Positions 24,563 to 37,010 are shown, counted from the first letter of the stretch. The stretch is DNA of 64,000 bases from Stereocaulon alpinum (GCA_018257865.1 JAEUBA010000045.1:124001-188000); one strand, 5' to 3'. Notes: generated by a model not told the origin, from the sequence alone. Made by a program: numbers and translations.

Positions 24563-24964
24563 TCAACCCTCCAAAAACTCCAACCCCCTAAAGAAATCCA
24601 TCATCCGCCCACACAAGCCCTCAGCCCCTTCATCCCCGGCATCGAGCCCATCTCCCCCGAAAATCCTCCTCTGCTCTGATTCCAGCTTCTCTTTTTCTTC
24701 GCGCTGTCTGAGGTCTCGGGTTTGCCAGGCTAGGTAGCGGTTGTGCCAGTGGCGGGCTGAGATGTCGGTTGTGCGGCGGTGGCGAGGAGGGGTGAGGGGA
24801 AGATGGGGGTGGGGGTGGGGATTGGGCGTTATTGATGAAGGGCAGAGGGAGGGGAAGGGGGAGGTGTTGGTGGGTTGGAAGTGGGAGTGGTATTGGTGTT
24901 GGTGGTCTGAGTGTAAAGGTGAGGATTTGGGACCGCGGGTACGGCGGCGGTTGTGGCGACTCAT
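24563..24964 (-). CDS. Small uncharacterised basic protein (133 aa)
   Basis: A single exon starting at ATG 24964. The N-terminus is very basic (SRHNRRRTRG), followed by a His/Pro/Ser-rich linker. Then comes a more ordered part with W-H-N-R-Y-L-A-W-Q near residues 70-80, a Glu/Lys-rich helix, and a tail ending GRMMDFFRGLEFLEG. The shift from low-complexity linker to a Trp/Tyr-containing helical end is typical of a genuine short fungal protein rather than a chance frame in pyrimidine-rich DNA. I do not know a function. A chance frame cannot be excluded because the opposite strand is also partly open. Confidence 0.5.
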   Translation of the reverse strand: MSRHNRRRTRGPKSSPLHSDHQHQYHSHFQPTNTSPFPSLCPSSITPNPHPHPHLPLTPPRHRRTTDISARHWHNRYLAWQTRDLRQREEKEKLESEQRRIFGGDGLDAGDEGAEGLCGRMMDFFRGLEFLEG

Positions 24965-25513
24965 GTTTGAATAAGAGATGATTGAAAGCGAAATTGTTGC
25001 TTAGTGATAATGATAAAGAGCGGAAGATCGAATATTTTTGCGATACAAGGAGAGGGGGAATATGTGGTTGGAGATGGGTTATATAGTGCTCTCCAAACAT
25101 GCATCAATCTGGCCGCTATAATGAGTCGCACTAATGACTCAGATGATTCGCGGCCTATGAATGGGTCATGGAAGTATTGTTCAGCAGGGATTTTAGGTTG
25201 TCTGGGTATCTCGTGATTCATCATTTCGATTCCGACTTCGGTTGTGGTTGGTGTGACTCATGACTAGGATGGGATGGGTGGCAAACTGCGCAAGGTTTCA
25301 GATGAACAACATCAGCAGAAAAGGACACGTTACAATTTGGAGACCACATGAAGAAAAGGGTTTTGCGCATGAAGTGATCCTTGCTGGGATGTTTTCATGA
25401 TGGAGAAATTGATGGCGGGCATCTCGATCACCGGAGCTCGGCGGTCACCATGGGTTTCGAGCGATCAAGCTCTGTGCTCAAAATTTCGCATCGAAAGATG
25501 TACCTATCAAGTT
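24965..25513. other. Intergenic: 5' flank of the small gene and 3' flank of ALO1
   Basis: Ordinary sequence with short chance frames only. It must hold the promoter of the minus-strand gene ending at 24563 and the terminator of the lactone oxidase gene. Confidence 0.5.
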
Positions 25514-27139
25514 TCATAGCTCGTCTTCATCATCTTCATCATTGCGCACATTGTCGAACATAACGCTCTTCTCCGCCTCGACCCCATGCATCATCTCAAA
25601 GCTCTCCTCGCTCCCTTGCGGGCTCATACTTTTACCAGGAATATATCCAAACCAATCCTGCCCACCACCAGTCGCAGGCTTGATCTTTAACTTCTTCTCT
25701 TCGAGTTGGAGAGTTGACTTGCCATCGTCTTCTGGAAGTAAAAGGCGCCGGTGCCAGTCTCCAACGAACATACCGTCCGGGTCCATTTCGTTCCGTATTC
25801 GTAACCACTCATTTATCTCCGGATACATTGTATGCATCTCTTCTCTTGTAACGGTGCTGAAGTTCTTCGCCCAATGTGGCCTTCCATCCAATTCTTTCAT
25901 TAGCCATTCGAATGCCTCGTAGTATCGCTCTCGGCATGGAGGATCGCAATTGTATGGGCGATAGAGCGTAGCGTTCAGGTATAGAGTAGGGCCGTCAGGC
26001 ACGGTGTTGTCCAGATATGGCCGTGGTTTGGTACTGGAGGTGTCGCAAACACGTACTTCAATCGGAGCATGGACGTAGAGACCTTTCGAGCTGAACGGAA
26101 TGTTGGCTGTTTTCTCGTCCCCATTCAACCACAATGATAGGCGTGTGATAGCTTCTGGTCCCTTTTCGAGCGGTATCGCCCATTCATTGACGAACTGGGA
26201 GTACAGGCAGTTCATCAAGAGTCCTGCATGACCCTCTTGTACAGCTGTACTCCCGGCGCCATCTTTGAACGCGTACTGAACGTTGATAACGAACTTCTCC
26301 AGGTAGGGCAGTATACTAGGAATCCACTGACCGCAGTAGAGAAGGATGTGATACGTATGGAATCCGATACGTCCGCCCCACCAATTTGCCTCGGGTGGAT
26401 GACGCGGTTTGTCTGTTTTGTCTGCTCTCCATTTGATACATCGCTTCATGTATGGCAGCCACCAGACTCTGGTAAACTCTTTCTGTGTCCATAAATCCTT
26501 CTCCCAGTCGGCAATGATCTCTTCGAGAGGGTGTAAGCTTTGCGCCCATTCGATATCGAAGGCCGGAACGGCTTGGAATGTGACCTCTGTGATTATACCG
26601 ATTGCTCCTAAGCTCACAAGCGCAGCGCGGAAAAGATCGTCGTTTTGTTCGGACGAACAAGAGACCGTCCGCCCATTTGCAAGCATGATCTTGAGGGCGA
26701 GCACTGACTGCGAGAGAAGGCCATGTCTTGTAGAGCTTCCATGCGTAGCAGTCCCTATTGCGCCGGCTATTGACTGGTGATCAATACTACCCAAGTTCGG
26801 CATACCAAGGCCATGCTCCTTCAATTTGGCACCGAGGTCATGTAATCGTATACCTGCTTGCATGACCACGGCATTCGTCTTCTTGTTGATATCTAGAATC
26901 TTTTCGAAATGGTCTAAGTTGACAAGCCACGAGGATGTGCATGTCAGGTCCGATGGGGAGTGGCCACAGCCAACGACAGTAATTCTTCGTCGACATCTTC
27001 GGGCAAGCTTGATAACTTTCTGTAATTCTTCGGACGTTCGGGGCTTGATATAGCGTTCTGGGTATGAGTGGAAAGTCCGGGCCCATGTATGGTGATGATG
27101 GGAGGTCATGGAGAAGTCTGTGAGCTCTGAGAGATCCAT
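25514..27139 (-). CDS. ALO1: D-arabinono-1,4-lactone oxidase
   Basis: An intronless gene of 541 codons. It encodes the FAD enzyme that oxidises D-arabinono-1,4-lactone to D-erythroascorbate, the last step of the fungal vitamin C analogue pathway, at the mitochondrial outer membrane in yeast. The FAD-binding type 4 domain spans roughly residues 25-200. It has VGCGHSPSD, whose His60 is the expected covalent FAD site, and GSIDHQSIAGAIGTATHG. The ALO domain fills the rest, with the diagnostic HWAKNF box at 422-427 and EMDPDGMFVGDW after it. The C-terminus has an acidic tail ending EDDEDEL, longer than in yeast. The first Met at 27139 precedes the first conserved block by about 20 residues, as in homologues. 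Confidence 0.93.
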   Translation of the reverse strand: MDLSELTDFSMTSHHHHTWARTFHSYPERYIKPRTSEELQKVIKLARRCRRRITVVGCGHSPSDLTCTSSWLVNLDHFEKILDINKKTNAVVMQAGIRLHDLGAKLKEHGLGMPNLGSIDHQSIAGAIGTATHGSSTRHGLLSQSVLALKIMLANGRTVSCSSEQNDDLFRAALVSLGAIGIITEVTFQAVPAFDIEWAQSLHPLEEIIADWEKDLWTQKEFTRVWWLPYMKRCIKWRADKTDKPRHPPEANWWGGRIGFHTYHILLYCGQWIPSILPYLEKFVINVQYAFKDGAGSTAVQEGHAGLLMNCLYSQFVNEWAIPLEKGPEAITRLSLWLNGDEKTANIPFSSKGLYVHAPIEVRVCDTSSTKPRPYLDNTVPDGPTLYLNATLYRPYNCDPPCRERYYEAFEWLMKELDGRPHWAKNFSTVTREEMHTMYPEINEWLRIRNEMDPDGMFVGDWHRRLLLPEDDGKSTLQLEEKKLKIKPATGGGQDWFGYIPGKSMSPQGSEESFEMMHGVEAEKSVMFDNVRNDEDDEDEL

Positions 27140-28054
27140 GTTCGCTGTGTGTGTCTGGGGTGACAGTTTCCGCCTGATGGTTCGAGTGGCTACTATGAAG
27201 TGCTCTGCGCTGCTCGCCTCGCCGCAGCAACGTATTAGGTGTGGAGCGAATGCATCACGTAAGTAAGGAGGGGCTCGAGGGGGACTGTGTAGACTTTGGC
27301 GGAGGGGCCATTTGCCCTAGACTAGCTTCATCGGACGCGCTCTCCAACCTCTCCCACTTCGAGTCTTACACCAAGATCCGTGCTCATTGTGTCGGTCCGC
27401 ACCGTCTTACGACCCAGATTCAGCATTGCGACGCGGCAACTAAACAGATTTGACAAGGCAAGGATTCCTAAATATGGGTCATCTTTAGTCCATTACGGTA
27501 TGACGTCGATCCCTCCCAACAACGCCGTGTCCAGTGATTACCACCATTCTTTCCGTTGCCTCTAATGGCTTCAACTCTCCACTAGTCGAGGAAACATATA
27601 CTCCCATAACAAGCAGATGTTACAAGATCACTACCTGATGCCCTTTCGACGTCGATGGTCCTCCTCCACCTTCCCATGAACTCAGCCACCTCTCGGCTAG
27701 CTAAATCGAAGGCACCAAATCTAAAATATCCCTCCCTCAACTTCCCAACCATTAACAGCAGACTCAGTCTATATATAGCAGGCGATGAAAGAGGTGACTT
27801 GGGTAGGGGAGGAAGTTTGAGGGGCCTGATGGAGTCTCGTTTGCAGTAAGCTATCAGTCAGTACCCTGCGAGATTCCATGATAATCGACATTACGAGAAA
27901 CCCAATTTAACGTAAGTATGGCGCTGTCCTTCAATAAAATCTCAACTCCAAAACCAAAAGCTTGATATTCGGCCCTGAATTGTGTTGTTATGTCTCACGT
28001 ATAATGGTTTGAAAAATCGTCAAGGCAACTCCGTGTAAGAGCAACCAATATTTC
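27140..28054. other. Intergenic, ALO1 promoter side
   Basis: Upstream flank of ALO1 and 3' flank of the peptidase gene. Only short chance frames are visible. No repeats or RNA genes seen. Confidence 0.5.
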
Positions 28055-29908
28055 CTACCCAACAGCATTCCTCCTAAATTCACACTCCTCCCCATGATTG
28101 CATCTCGCTCCATCTCGAATGATATCAAGCATCTCCTGCCCCTTGGGCGCCAGCGTCAAATTCTCATATCCATCCTTCGTAATCAAGATGTCATCTTCAA
28201 TCCTGACGCCTCCAACATGCATATACCGATCCAGTACCTCTTCGTCGATGTACTTAGCGATATGTGGGTCCTTTAGGTATACTTTCTTCAATGCGAACTC
28301 ATTGAAATCTGTGGATCGTCAACAGCCTGTTGCAGGGACTCATGTCTGGAGGACACACATATTCCAGGCTCAACCGTAACTACCATCCCAGGCTCCAAAA
28401 GCGCCGCCTCTTTCGTGCAAGGCGCATGCTGCATCCGAAAATCCTCGTCATTTACTCTCCGTCCCCTCGAGTCCTGTTCGAAGATACTAATACTCCTAAC
28501 ATCATGCACATCCAACCCCAAATGATGACCCAATCCATGCGGAAACATCGCCCTTGTAACCCGACTCTCTAGCACCTCCTCCACATCTTCCCCCTTGAAG
28601 ATGCCCAATCTCATCAACCCCTCAGTCGCTATCCTGTTAGCAAGAAAGAAAGCATCCAGATACCGCACACCTGGCCCTAGCATAGCTATACACCGCTCCT
28701 GCATCTCCTCCACTAACGCATAGATCTCCGCCGTCTCATTACTCGGCCAGCCGTTAGCAGTAAGAGGGAAGGTACGAGTAATGTCAGAAGCGTAACATTC
28801 CCATTCTGCTCCGGCGTCCATGCACACGAGACTCTTACCCTTGAGGGAGTCATTGTTATCGAAGTAGTGCAGGAACGAGGCATTGCTTCCTGAGCCTACT
28901 ATGGGAGGGTATGCTTGTAGCTGGGTGCCGTGAGCTATGCAAACGTCAAGGTAGAAGGCGTGCACTTCGGCTTCTGTTTTTAGGGTGGTGATGTGGTGAA
29001 GGATTGTGCGGTGGGCTATTGATGAGATCTTGATGGCGTGACGGATGGCGGTGATCTCGTCGTGGTCTTTGGTTATGCGGGAGGTATTAAGGGCCGGCAG
29101 GAGGGAGGATGTGTCGTAGTTTGGCTGCATGCTGGTGTCGATGATGCCATCCAAGGCTTGGTCTTTGTGAAGGATATAGACTTTCTTCTGGGAGTTCAGT
29201 CGAAGCCAGTGCTCGATGTTATGGGGCATAGAGGATGAGAGTAGCACAGCGTCGAAGTCATATCTAGTTCATTCATTCATTCATTCAACCCATGAAATTC
29301 TTGGCTATGGCCCGATGCTTACCTCTCCTCTGCCTCATCTATTGTGAAACCTTTACCGAACCAAACTATCTAGTAAAATTGAGAGCCTCAGCACTTTCGT
29401 ACTAACCTCGTCCATAAAGCCGATGCTAGACAGGAAACAATCCTACCGTCTTTAGTGTAACTGGTCGTATATACAGGACTGAACAGTCCTTCTCGATATC
29501 GTAGGTCATGTAGCAATCGAGTTCATTGACGCCACTCAAGTAGTAGAATTGTCTAGCTTGCCTCAGCCACTCTTACAATGACAGCGTAACTTGGATGAAA
29601 GACCCACTTCCTCTGACGAAAAGGGTAGAACATGTCCGAGTCTTCAATGTAGAGCCTGTGCTGGCCTATGACAACAACGCATGACCTCATCAGCCAGCAA
29701 ATAACGAGAAGCACATAAACAGTCCAGAAACTCTACCAGGAAGGAATATCAGGCCATCAGAGGCGCCTAGATGGCGGGCGACATTCTGAGCGTGGAGTTT
29801 GGCTGGTTTCTGATCAGCATGGTCGATATGGTGTTGCGGAGTATGCTTGCCTGGGTATTTCCTCATGCCTCCGCCTGAGAGGGTGATCTGAAAGTCACTT
29901 TGGCCCAT
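28055..29908 (-). CDS. M24B metallopeptidase, Xaa-Pro aminopeptidase/prolidase type (6 exons)
   Basis: Exons (minus): 29737-29908, 29608-29665, 29447-29552, 29323-29369, 28359-29263, 28055-28308; 513 aa. Introns are 71, 55, 77, 59 and 50 bp; the fourth contains ATTC repeats. The aminopeptidase-P N-domain covers about 1-170 (YIEDSDMFYPFRQRKQFYYLSG). The pita-bread catalytic domain follows with all metal ligands: DAGAEWECYASDITRTFP (two Asp), FPHGLGHHLGLDVHD (His), VEPGIYF (Glu) and GGVRIEDDIL (Glu). It should remove N-terminal residues before proline, probably in the cytosol, using Mn2+. Joining the last intron restores VEPGIYF; without it a stop interrupts the gene, so unspliced reading would split it in two. 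The third intron was chosen because it gives LYIRPVTLKTIVWFGKG, the family pattern. Confidence 0.88.
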
Positions 29909-30828
29909 TCTGCTAGCTGAAGTCTGCTATTCGCTTAGTATCTTAGCAAAAGCGAGCCAGAGGTAAAGTGCCCTCTAGTGGTTGCGTAGGAAATGGTATC
30001 ACTAAAAGGCGATGCTGAGGGAGTGAGGTTGAACTTCCCGCATTTCTTGATTTAGCTGAGTAAATGCTTTTATGCGGCAAGGTTGGGCGCGGAACGAAAG
30101 TACAAGGTCTAGTCTTGTGGCAGCTAAGGTTCTCGGGTAAAACTACTAAGCTGAGATTTCCAGGACTCTATCGATCATGCTTCTACAGGCGTGTCACTAG
30201 TCGCTTGTTGCGTGCGAATGGGGTGGATTTTGTTTCATTGATTTGCCTAGTCTAATGTGTTGGAGTCTCTTGGGTTCCATCATTGCGATCCATCTCTTTC
30301 GAAAGACTCATTGTATGTCTAACGCACAACTTCAAGACGGTAAGTCCATTAAGAACTGGGTGTGGATACATGACTTCTTGGGCATACATGACTTTGCAAT
30401 TTGACAGACACAGAAAGCCTCCAAACAATCTAGAACAACATCAGCTGTCAATCTCCTTTGGCTTCTTTCCCAAGGATGCTGTGCTGAGATCTGTTGGAAT
30501 GTGCTCGGTCGTGTCTAAAGATGCTGATACACAGATGGCGTGGTGGTCGGGCGAGGGGTATCTGGGTATGGTGGTGGGTATCGGGATTTTCGGTGATGGT
30601 GCTCTTTTGTTGTGCTTCGCTGTGCTAGGGGTGCAATGGGGGAGCCATCCTGATCGGACGCCGGAGGGCCTCTGACCGTTAGATAGCTTGTATCGCAAGC
30701 ACGATAAAGCATATTGCTTCTTCAATCCGGTCAGCTCGACGCGGGGGCTTGGCGGCAACTCGGTGTCTTCAACCACCAGTCGAGCTCGCGCTCGGTGGAC
30801 AACGCAAAGGCATCAATTTTGCATGTTG
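29909..30828. other. Intergenic, no gene seen
   Basis: Promoter flank of the peptidase gene and 3' flank of KAP95. Open frames on both strands near 30283-30776 overlap each other and lack motifs; I treat them as chance. Confidence 0.5.
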
Positions 30829-33726
30829 TTAGACAACCTGTCCACCTTGGGCAGCGGCGATCTGCCGCTTGACCTGCTCGCGCGCCCATCGAGCAGTCTC
30901 GATAGTTCGTGGCTGATATTCTCGATTGCTCTTGGTTTCTTTGATGAAAGCCGTGATCCAATCAGCACTGTAGTAGTTGGCATATTCTCCATTAGGGAAG
31001 GTGTCTGCTAAGTCGCTGTATTGACGTTAGTCTTGCATAGCTGGGACGAATTCGCGACTTACCCGATGACACCCATGGCTGAACGTGAAAGTGCTTCACT
31101 CCTGTTGGGATCTTGTGATATTACACTTAGTACTGTGAATATCGACTCCACATATGGCATTAACGACTGGGCTGCGCAGGGTTAGCTATGTCTCCACTTT
31201 ACGTTTGGGATACATACGTTTGCTCTTCATAGCAAGAATGGCACCGGACCATGCATCCATCACACCTTCCCTTAACGAGACGACATAGTCGAACATCTCC
31301 AACGCTGCGTTCTCCCCCATGGTAACAGAGGCTGCGGTTTGCAACACCTGGGCTACCACAGACAAATAAGTCTCAAAGTGTGGTCCAATTGCCTGGGCAA
31401 TATCCCCGAAGGTTTGAAGGATGGCGGGCCTGAACTGATTGCTGATAGATTTGTCCTTTTCACAATTAGTAGAGTATCTGACTCTATCATAGCTGCTACT
31501 TACACTCAGGTTCTGAAGGAGATAATTCATGAACTGGTCGCAGTACGGTGCTGACAATTCCCCGAGACCTCGTACGATGTCGCTGACAAGCCCGATGGCC
31601 ATGGCACAGAGCCCAGGTTCTTCACGGTTCCCTAGAGCGTTGTGCAGGAAGGGTAAGAAGGATTCCATGTATTTGGCAAAGTCTTCTTCCAGGGCGTTGG
31701 CCAAGGAGCCAACAACGGCGAATACGGTATCAGGGACGCTCGATTTGGCGCCGACTGAACTCAAGATCTGGAGGAGCACGTTCATGATACGATCTGCGGC
31801 AGGCTTGATCTCACCCTCCAAGCGTTGTACAATAGCCAATAGAACGCTTGTTAGGCTAGTTTGAATCTCCTCAAGTGTGATGCGATCTTCCACGCTAACA
31901 ATCTGCTGTTGCATTGGGACCGTCTTTTCCAAGCGCTCGAGTATGACCTCGGATAGCTTAGCGACAGTAGGTAGACTATCGTTTGCAGCACTCGCGACAA
32001 AGGCGTTGAGAACTTCGTAGGCGGCCGTTCGGAGCTGGCTGTCGGCCTCTGTTTCCTCGGTCACGGCAAGCAAGCGCTGTACGCTCTCCTGGAAATGTGG
32101 CGACATATGGTTGGTTTGAGCACCAGCCTCGCCCGAGAATCGCTCAGCAAGGTTCATTAGAGCCCAGCAACAAGAGCTTGCCATCTTCGGACTGCTTGTA
32201 AGACCACCGAAAAGAGCCCCAATAAGACCTGGCAAGTGCTCCTCAGGATCGATTGCCTCGGAAACGTTCTCGCAGATTCGACCCAGTGCGAACGCAGCAG
32301 AGTCCTTGACTTGCACAACAGGGTCGTCCATCATTCCGACAAGTACGGTGAGACCTTGCTTCACTAGAGGGAACAACATTTTTTCATCCGGGCCCTCCAT
32401 GATCGCACCGAATGCTGAGACGGCCGCATCTCGAAAATGCCAGTCCGCAGACCGTAGGTTCATTTCTACAAACCCTAGTACGGTTTGTACGATATCCCCT
32501 GCAATAGTCTGGGAATATAGCTGTAGGCACTGGTACGCCGCTCTTGAAACGTTATAATCCTCGTCCGCGGCATCCTCGTCTTGCTGAGCCATAAGCTCTA
32601 AGATGACAGGAACCACTTCGCGGGCTGCGACAGCAGCGAAGTGGAAAAACGGTCTTGGGTCCGTTCCTTCCGCTGCAGCCATGGCGTTGTCATCTTCGAT
32701 GGCAATCTCTTCTTCACAGACAGTGCACCAGAATTCGATAGCCAATTTGGCAACGTCCTCTTCTGGACTTTTCATGCCCATAATGGTCAGTCCAAAGAGC
32801 GCCTTTTCCATGTAGAACTTCATCTTGTCATAGTATAGGCCCATAATACGATTCAAGCAACCGTAAGCGCTTGCTTCGATGCGACTGTCTCCAGACTGAG
32901 TAGCCTCGCAGATGACCTGCATAATGTAGTTTCGCTCCCCTTCGTTGTCGAAGTTCGTTCGCACGAACTCCAGAGAATCTGAAAGCGAGTTGATAGCAGC
33001 CAGTCGCACGTCCATATTACTCTCCTCCTTCCGCGCGCCTTGGACCACCGCGGTAAGGATAGCATTGGAATGCGCGACAAGGGTATCACGTAGGTCTTGG
33101 TCCTCTCCTTCACAGATATAGCCGATAGTTTGTAAGGACGCTTGCTTAAGATGGTCTTCGCCCTCGCCCACGTTCTCTACCAAAGCCGACATAAGCTCTG
33201 GCCATTGATTTCGCGGTATGTCGATCGCAGCTATCGCAGCAATGAATTGTGCAGCAGCCTGGCCTGCTCGTGTATCTTTTGAACCTAAGGTCTGCAAGGC
33301 CAACTGCCTCACGGAGTCTTTGGCACTGGAATCGACAGCTTGGAGCCATCGCATCTGTATTTCACGCAGCCGCGTGTACTCCCGCGCTGTGAATGCATTT
33401 TTTAGGGCAATACCAGCGGCTTGACGAACGCCAGGATTGGCTTTCTCGTTGGCGAGCTCTTGGGCGAGTGTTGTGAGGTATGTAGACTGGAGGCTGGAGT
33501 CAGTCCCAAGTTCACCAAATCACAGTGCAAGGCTAGACGCCTGTAATGGGGGTACTTACGAAATTGACCTCAGCGGCTTGGGCGAGTTGCTGCTCCGCAC
33601 TCTGACGTGCAGCGGCATCTAAACCAGAAGTGTTAGCTCAAGAAGGGTTCTCCGTCCGAAACGACGCGGTTTTCATGCGCGCTGACCTGGTGAGAATGTA
33701 TTCTCTAGCACCTGATTCACATCCAT
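30829..33726 (-). CDS. KAP95: Importin subunit beta-1 (karyopherin beta)
   Basis: Exons (minus): 33687-33726, 33560-33618, 31504-33486, 31218-31434, 31063-31171, 30829-31015; 864 aa, the family's usual size. It carries importin-alpha/cargo complexes through nuclear pores and releases them on Ran-GTP. The start MDVNQVLENTFSPDAAARQSAEQQL is the importin-beta N-terminal (Ran-binding) domain; HEAT repeats fill the rest, including the conserved GYICEG, FHFAAVAAREVVPVILELM and LGRICENV stretches. An intron of 69 bp (31435-31503) has no stop and is a multiple of three, so an unspliced reading adds 23 residues that break the conserved NLS-FRPAIL join. The last exons supply DLADTFPNGEYANYY and the terminal REQVKRQIAAAQGG. 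Confidence 0.95.
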
Positions 33727-34307
33727 CCTCCAGGGGTTGTATGTCACGAGACTTCAAACCTAGGTAGGCGGAAGATATGATAGCACCGTCTCTGCTAGGT
33801 TGTTGCGGAAGGACTGTGGGATCTTGGTAGTAATTGAAAGAGCGACTGTTTGTTTGGTAGTTAAAGCAGGTTTGGAGGTTGCATGGATGAGAGTGAAGTG
33901 TCGAAGCCTGGAAGCGAGATTTTGATCTGATAGGCTCCGCGTGTTGAAATAAAAAAATTCGAGCTTTAGGAACGCGACTACATCGTCCTATGCTACATAC
34001 TACGAACTTCGAGCTTACTATTGTTTCGTCATGGGACATTTCTACAAACTCTATAATCTTCCTACTTCCCTGCTGCTGATGAGAGCACTCCCGTCAACAC
34101 GTCCAGCACACAGGGCTGTCAGCCGTGCTTGGCATTTTGTACTAGCACCTGTCTGCAGCGGACCTTGACCAAAGTCTTATAGAGCAGTATGTCTCTCGCC
34201 GCAGTATTGTGATCCCTGTGTATGTCTCTCTTTACATACGCGGCGGACTCGTCTTTGGTCGGAACCGCCAAAGATATCTCAGCTCATCCACCAGCTCCTT
34301 GAATCCT
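33727..34307. promoter_or_regulatory. KAP95 upstream region and APC4 3' flank
   Basis: Upstream of the KAP95 start (33726) and downstream of the APC4 stop (34308). A minus-strand frame overlapping KAP95 exon 1 here is chance. No specific element recognised. Confidence 0.45.
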
Positions 34308-37010
34308 TCATGACATGATCTCGTCACTTCTCTCCGTTCCCGTGGCTTGAGTCTCAGTAGAGCTGTCTAGATCATAGATGCGGTAGTGGAAATGGTCTTG
34401 CGCTAGAACACATATGACCCTTCTACCTTTGCGGCCATTGATCTCCATTCGCTCGGGCGTCCAAGAAACACCCGCTGGAAGGTCCTGCCACGTGCGTGCG
34501 TCGAGGCTTTCTCGGTCCGAGAGATCAATGCTAGGCATGCCATCTATCCGCCCTGGTTCATCGCTCGCCTTTGTCCCGCTATGGTCTTTCGCCACTCCGT
34601 AGCGTAAGCCGCTGAGTACATCACTGGTCTTGCGGTAGGGTATCCTGATCAGTCTCGAGGACGCTTTGTCTACTTTTTAGCGGACATAGCTGGATGTTGC
34701 AGGCAACGAGTACTGCTTACTTTTGTCCGACACAGCTAGCATCAACTCATCATCATCTATGAATTTCACATCTTTGACTTCCATAGTGGCTGTTCGGATA
34801 GATGCAATTTCAACAATATCCGTAGAGCTCATTCCATTTTCGATCCCGAAAGCAATTCTGTAGACACGTACTGAAAATGGATAAGTTTAGTATTTGCCTA
34901 GCCGGTAATTCGACAGACGTACCTTCACGCTGTTTGGTACCAGGTCCCAAGATGACGTACGTAACAAACTTGCCAGTCTTCTCGGGATCCTTGGATGCGT
35001 GATCATTAGCGAACCAAATTCAATATGCATGGAGAGTGGTCTTACCTCGATCAGCATCCTCATATCCATGCATGCTGGCGTGCCCACGCCAAGAAAGGTT
35101 GGAGAACCAAATCTTATGTTCCGTTTCTGCGTCTCCGTTATGCTACTGAAAACGGCACTGCATTGGTCGTCAAGGTGATTGAGTAACGCATCAAGGGCTG
35201 GCAGGCGCTTTGTAGTGGCGCCTTCCTTGTTTTCTAGTTTGAGTTCTCGCTTGTAGAGCTCAAACAAAGATCTTTCTTCTGCCTTCAGATCCCATCGTAG
35301 GCTATGAGCCCCGCCGCCTTCCAAATCAAAGAACTTGGTAAGTTCACTTTGTGTCATAGCCCCTTGAATATATTCCAGTGTACTTGCATGATCGACATTG
35401 GTGTCCTTCTCGGGAGAATCTGTGTTACCAGCATCGGTAGATTGGTTGTCAATTTCCTGGCGAAGCCATGCTGAGAATGCTTGAAATTGACGAAGTTCCA
35501 GTCCCGAGGCAATTAGAATGCGGTGCCCTACGAGCTGGAGACAATACACTGTGTCTAGTACGCTGTCAAGGTCCTGCGTTGAGAGTCCGAGCATGACGTG
35601 TGATACTTGGAATTTTGATAACCCCCGAAGTCGGCTCACAAGAACGGTGAATCTTTCCAGGGCGGGCAATAGATTTTCGTGGGCTAAGCGGCGCACGCTT
35701 TCGTAACCAGTAGTAGTGGCTTTCTCCCATCTCTTGTGGCCCTAGAGAGCTCTGAATTAGCACTTGAGATGTCGGTCATGTCTCAAAATTCGTACATACC
35801 CTCTCTGCTAGCTGATCCACTAGCCACTCCTTCACTTCTGGATAGCAATTACCAGTAACAACAAGGTGATAGGCAGCCTGCACCCAAGTGCAGCCTGTCT
35901 GCTCTTGCAAAGCCTCTTCGACATTGGCGATAAACTTTCGAGGCAGATCTTGAGAAGCTTTGAAATCACTGTACATCTGCTTTTGCACTTGATGGATATA
36001 CCGTAGGATGTTACGTAGCTGTGTAGACTTCGCAGCCAACAAGGAGAGATATCTCTCGGCATTCGATAGCAACCGAAGGTCAAGAGGCACAACATGTAGC
36101 TCTCCATCATCCCCGGCCGTAGTTGAGACGAGTAGTGAGTGCGTTGTTGAGTAGGGATGAGAACTGTGCAGCAGTGGCCTACAGCGCTGGATACCTCGCG
36201 ATACTTGTTGAAGGCTGAAGCTTCCAATCTCAAAAGAGTCGTAGATACTCAGGTGAATGGTACCATCTTGGAAACCGACAGCTAGAATGTCTGCCGAGTC
36301 AGTGGATCCAGGCGTCAGAGGTTGGAACAAGGTATCAAGTGACGCTCGCGAACTGAATATGTCATCCCTTCGCCATTTTAGCCGTTGTATGTGTCGCTCA
36401 TTGCACTACAATAACCTACTCGATGCCTCCAGATGCCAACACGCTCAGCTTAGGCAAGGAAGCTTCAACGTCGAAAAATGCTAGATCAAGAGGTAGGTCT
36501 GGCACGGAACCGTCAGCCTTGGTTTGAGGATGCTGGCTAATCACGTCGTCCAAGCTCAGTTCGCCTTTAAGTTTCTTAATCTGTTGGCTGACTTTATGGC
36601 TATCGGCGAAGTTGACGCCCCATCCTAAGCAGGAGATTGGGGACTTCGAGTACGCAGAGCAGTCTATCTGATGGACAACTTTGCCAGTCTGTGCGTTTGT
36701 TAAGGTCATTAGATGATTATCATATGCAGTAGCAAGCACTTGGCCTTCAAAGTTATCAGCTCAGTACACAATGATGGTTGGATAAACAAAGAATTTCGAT
36801 AGCCTTACCATTTGGCTTCCACTTGATCTTTTCGACTTTGGCAGATGGCTGCTTGGTCTGGACCCCAAAGACCTTCTGACCATTGAGTCGGTAGACATGA
36901 ATGTGCTCATCGACTGTTGCCAACGCAATAAGATCCATCGTGGGGCAATATGCTACATGAGAAGGATTGATGGCTGGTTGCACCACCTTCTCCGCCAATG
37001 GCTCCGCCAT
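34308..37010 (-). CDS. APC4: Anaphase-promoting complex subunit 4
   Basis: Exons (minus): 36809-37010, 36420-36744, 35800-36367, 35046-35741, 34923-34989, 34721-34870, 34308-34672; 790 aa. Introns of 64, 52, 58, 56, 52 and 48 bp all preserve frame. It is a scaffold subunit of the APC/C ubiquitin ligase in the nucleus. The N-terminal WD40-type propeller starts with VAYCPTMDLIALATVDEHIHVYRLNGQKVF and later DILAVGFQDGTIHLSIYD. The helical APC4 'long' domain follows around residues 260-450, with the conserved ERYLSLLAAKSTQLRNILRYI and WLVDQLAER..HKRWEKATTTGYESVRRLAHENLLPALERF. The second intron acceptor was set so that GIEDDIFSSRASLDTLF reads through, a conserved segment. The C-terminal third is divergent, as in other fungi. 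Confidence 0.88.

Noticed and set aside
23848..24679. Long poly-proline and poly-glycine reading frames
   Set aside because: They come from the 94-C run and pyrimidine-rich flanks. Frames on both strands overlap and have no conserved part.
29407..29474. Alternative peptidase model with a 19-nt exon or a 92-bp intron
   Set aside because: Both keep frame but give poorer family matches than the 77-bp intron, which yields LYIRPVTLKTIVWFGKG; the 19-nt model also needs a 37-bp intron.
30283..30776. Overlapping 130- and 111-codon frames on opposite strands
   Set aside because: Both lie between KAP95 and the peptidase gene, overlap each other and lack family features.
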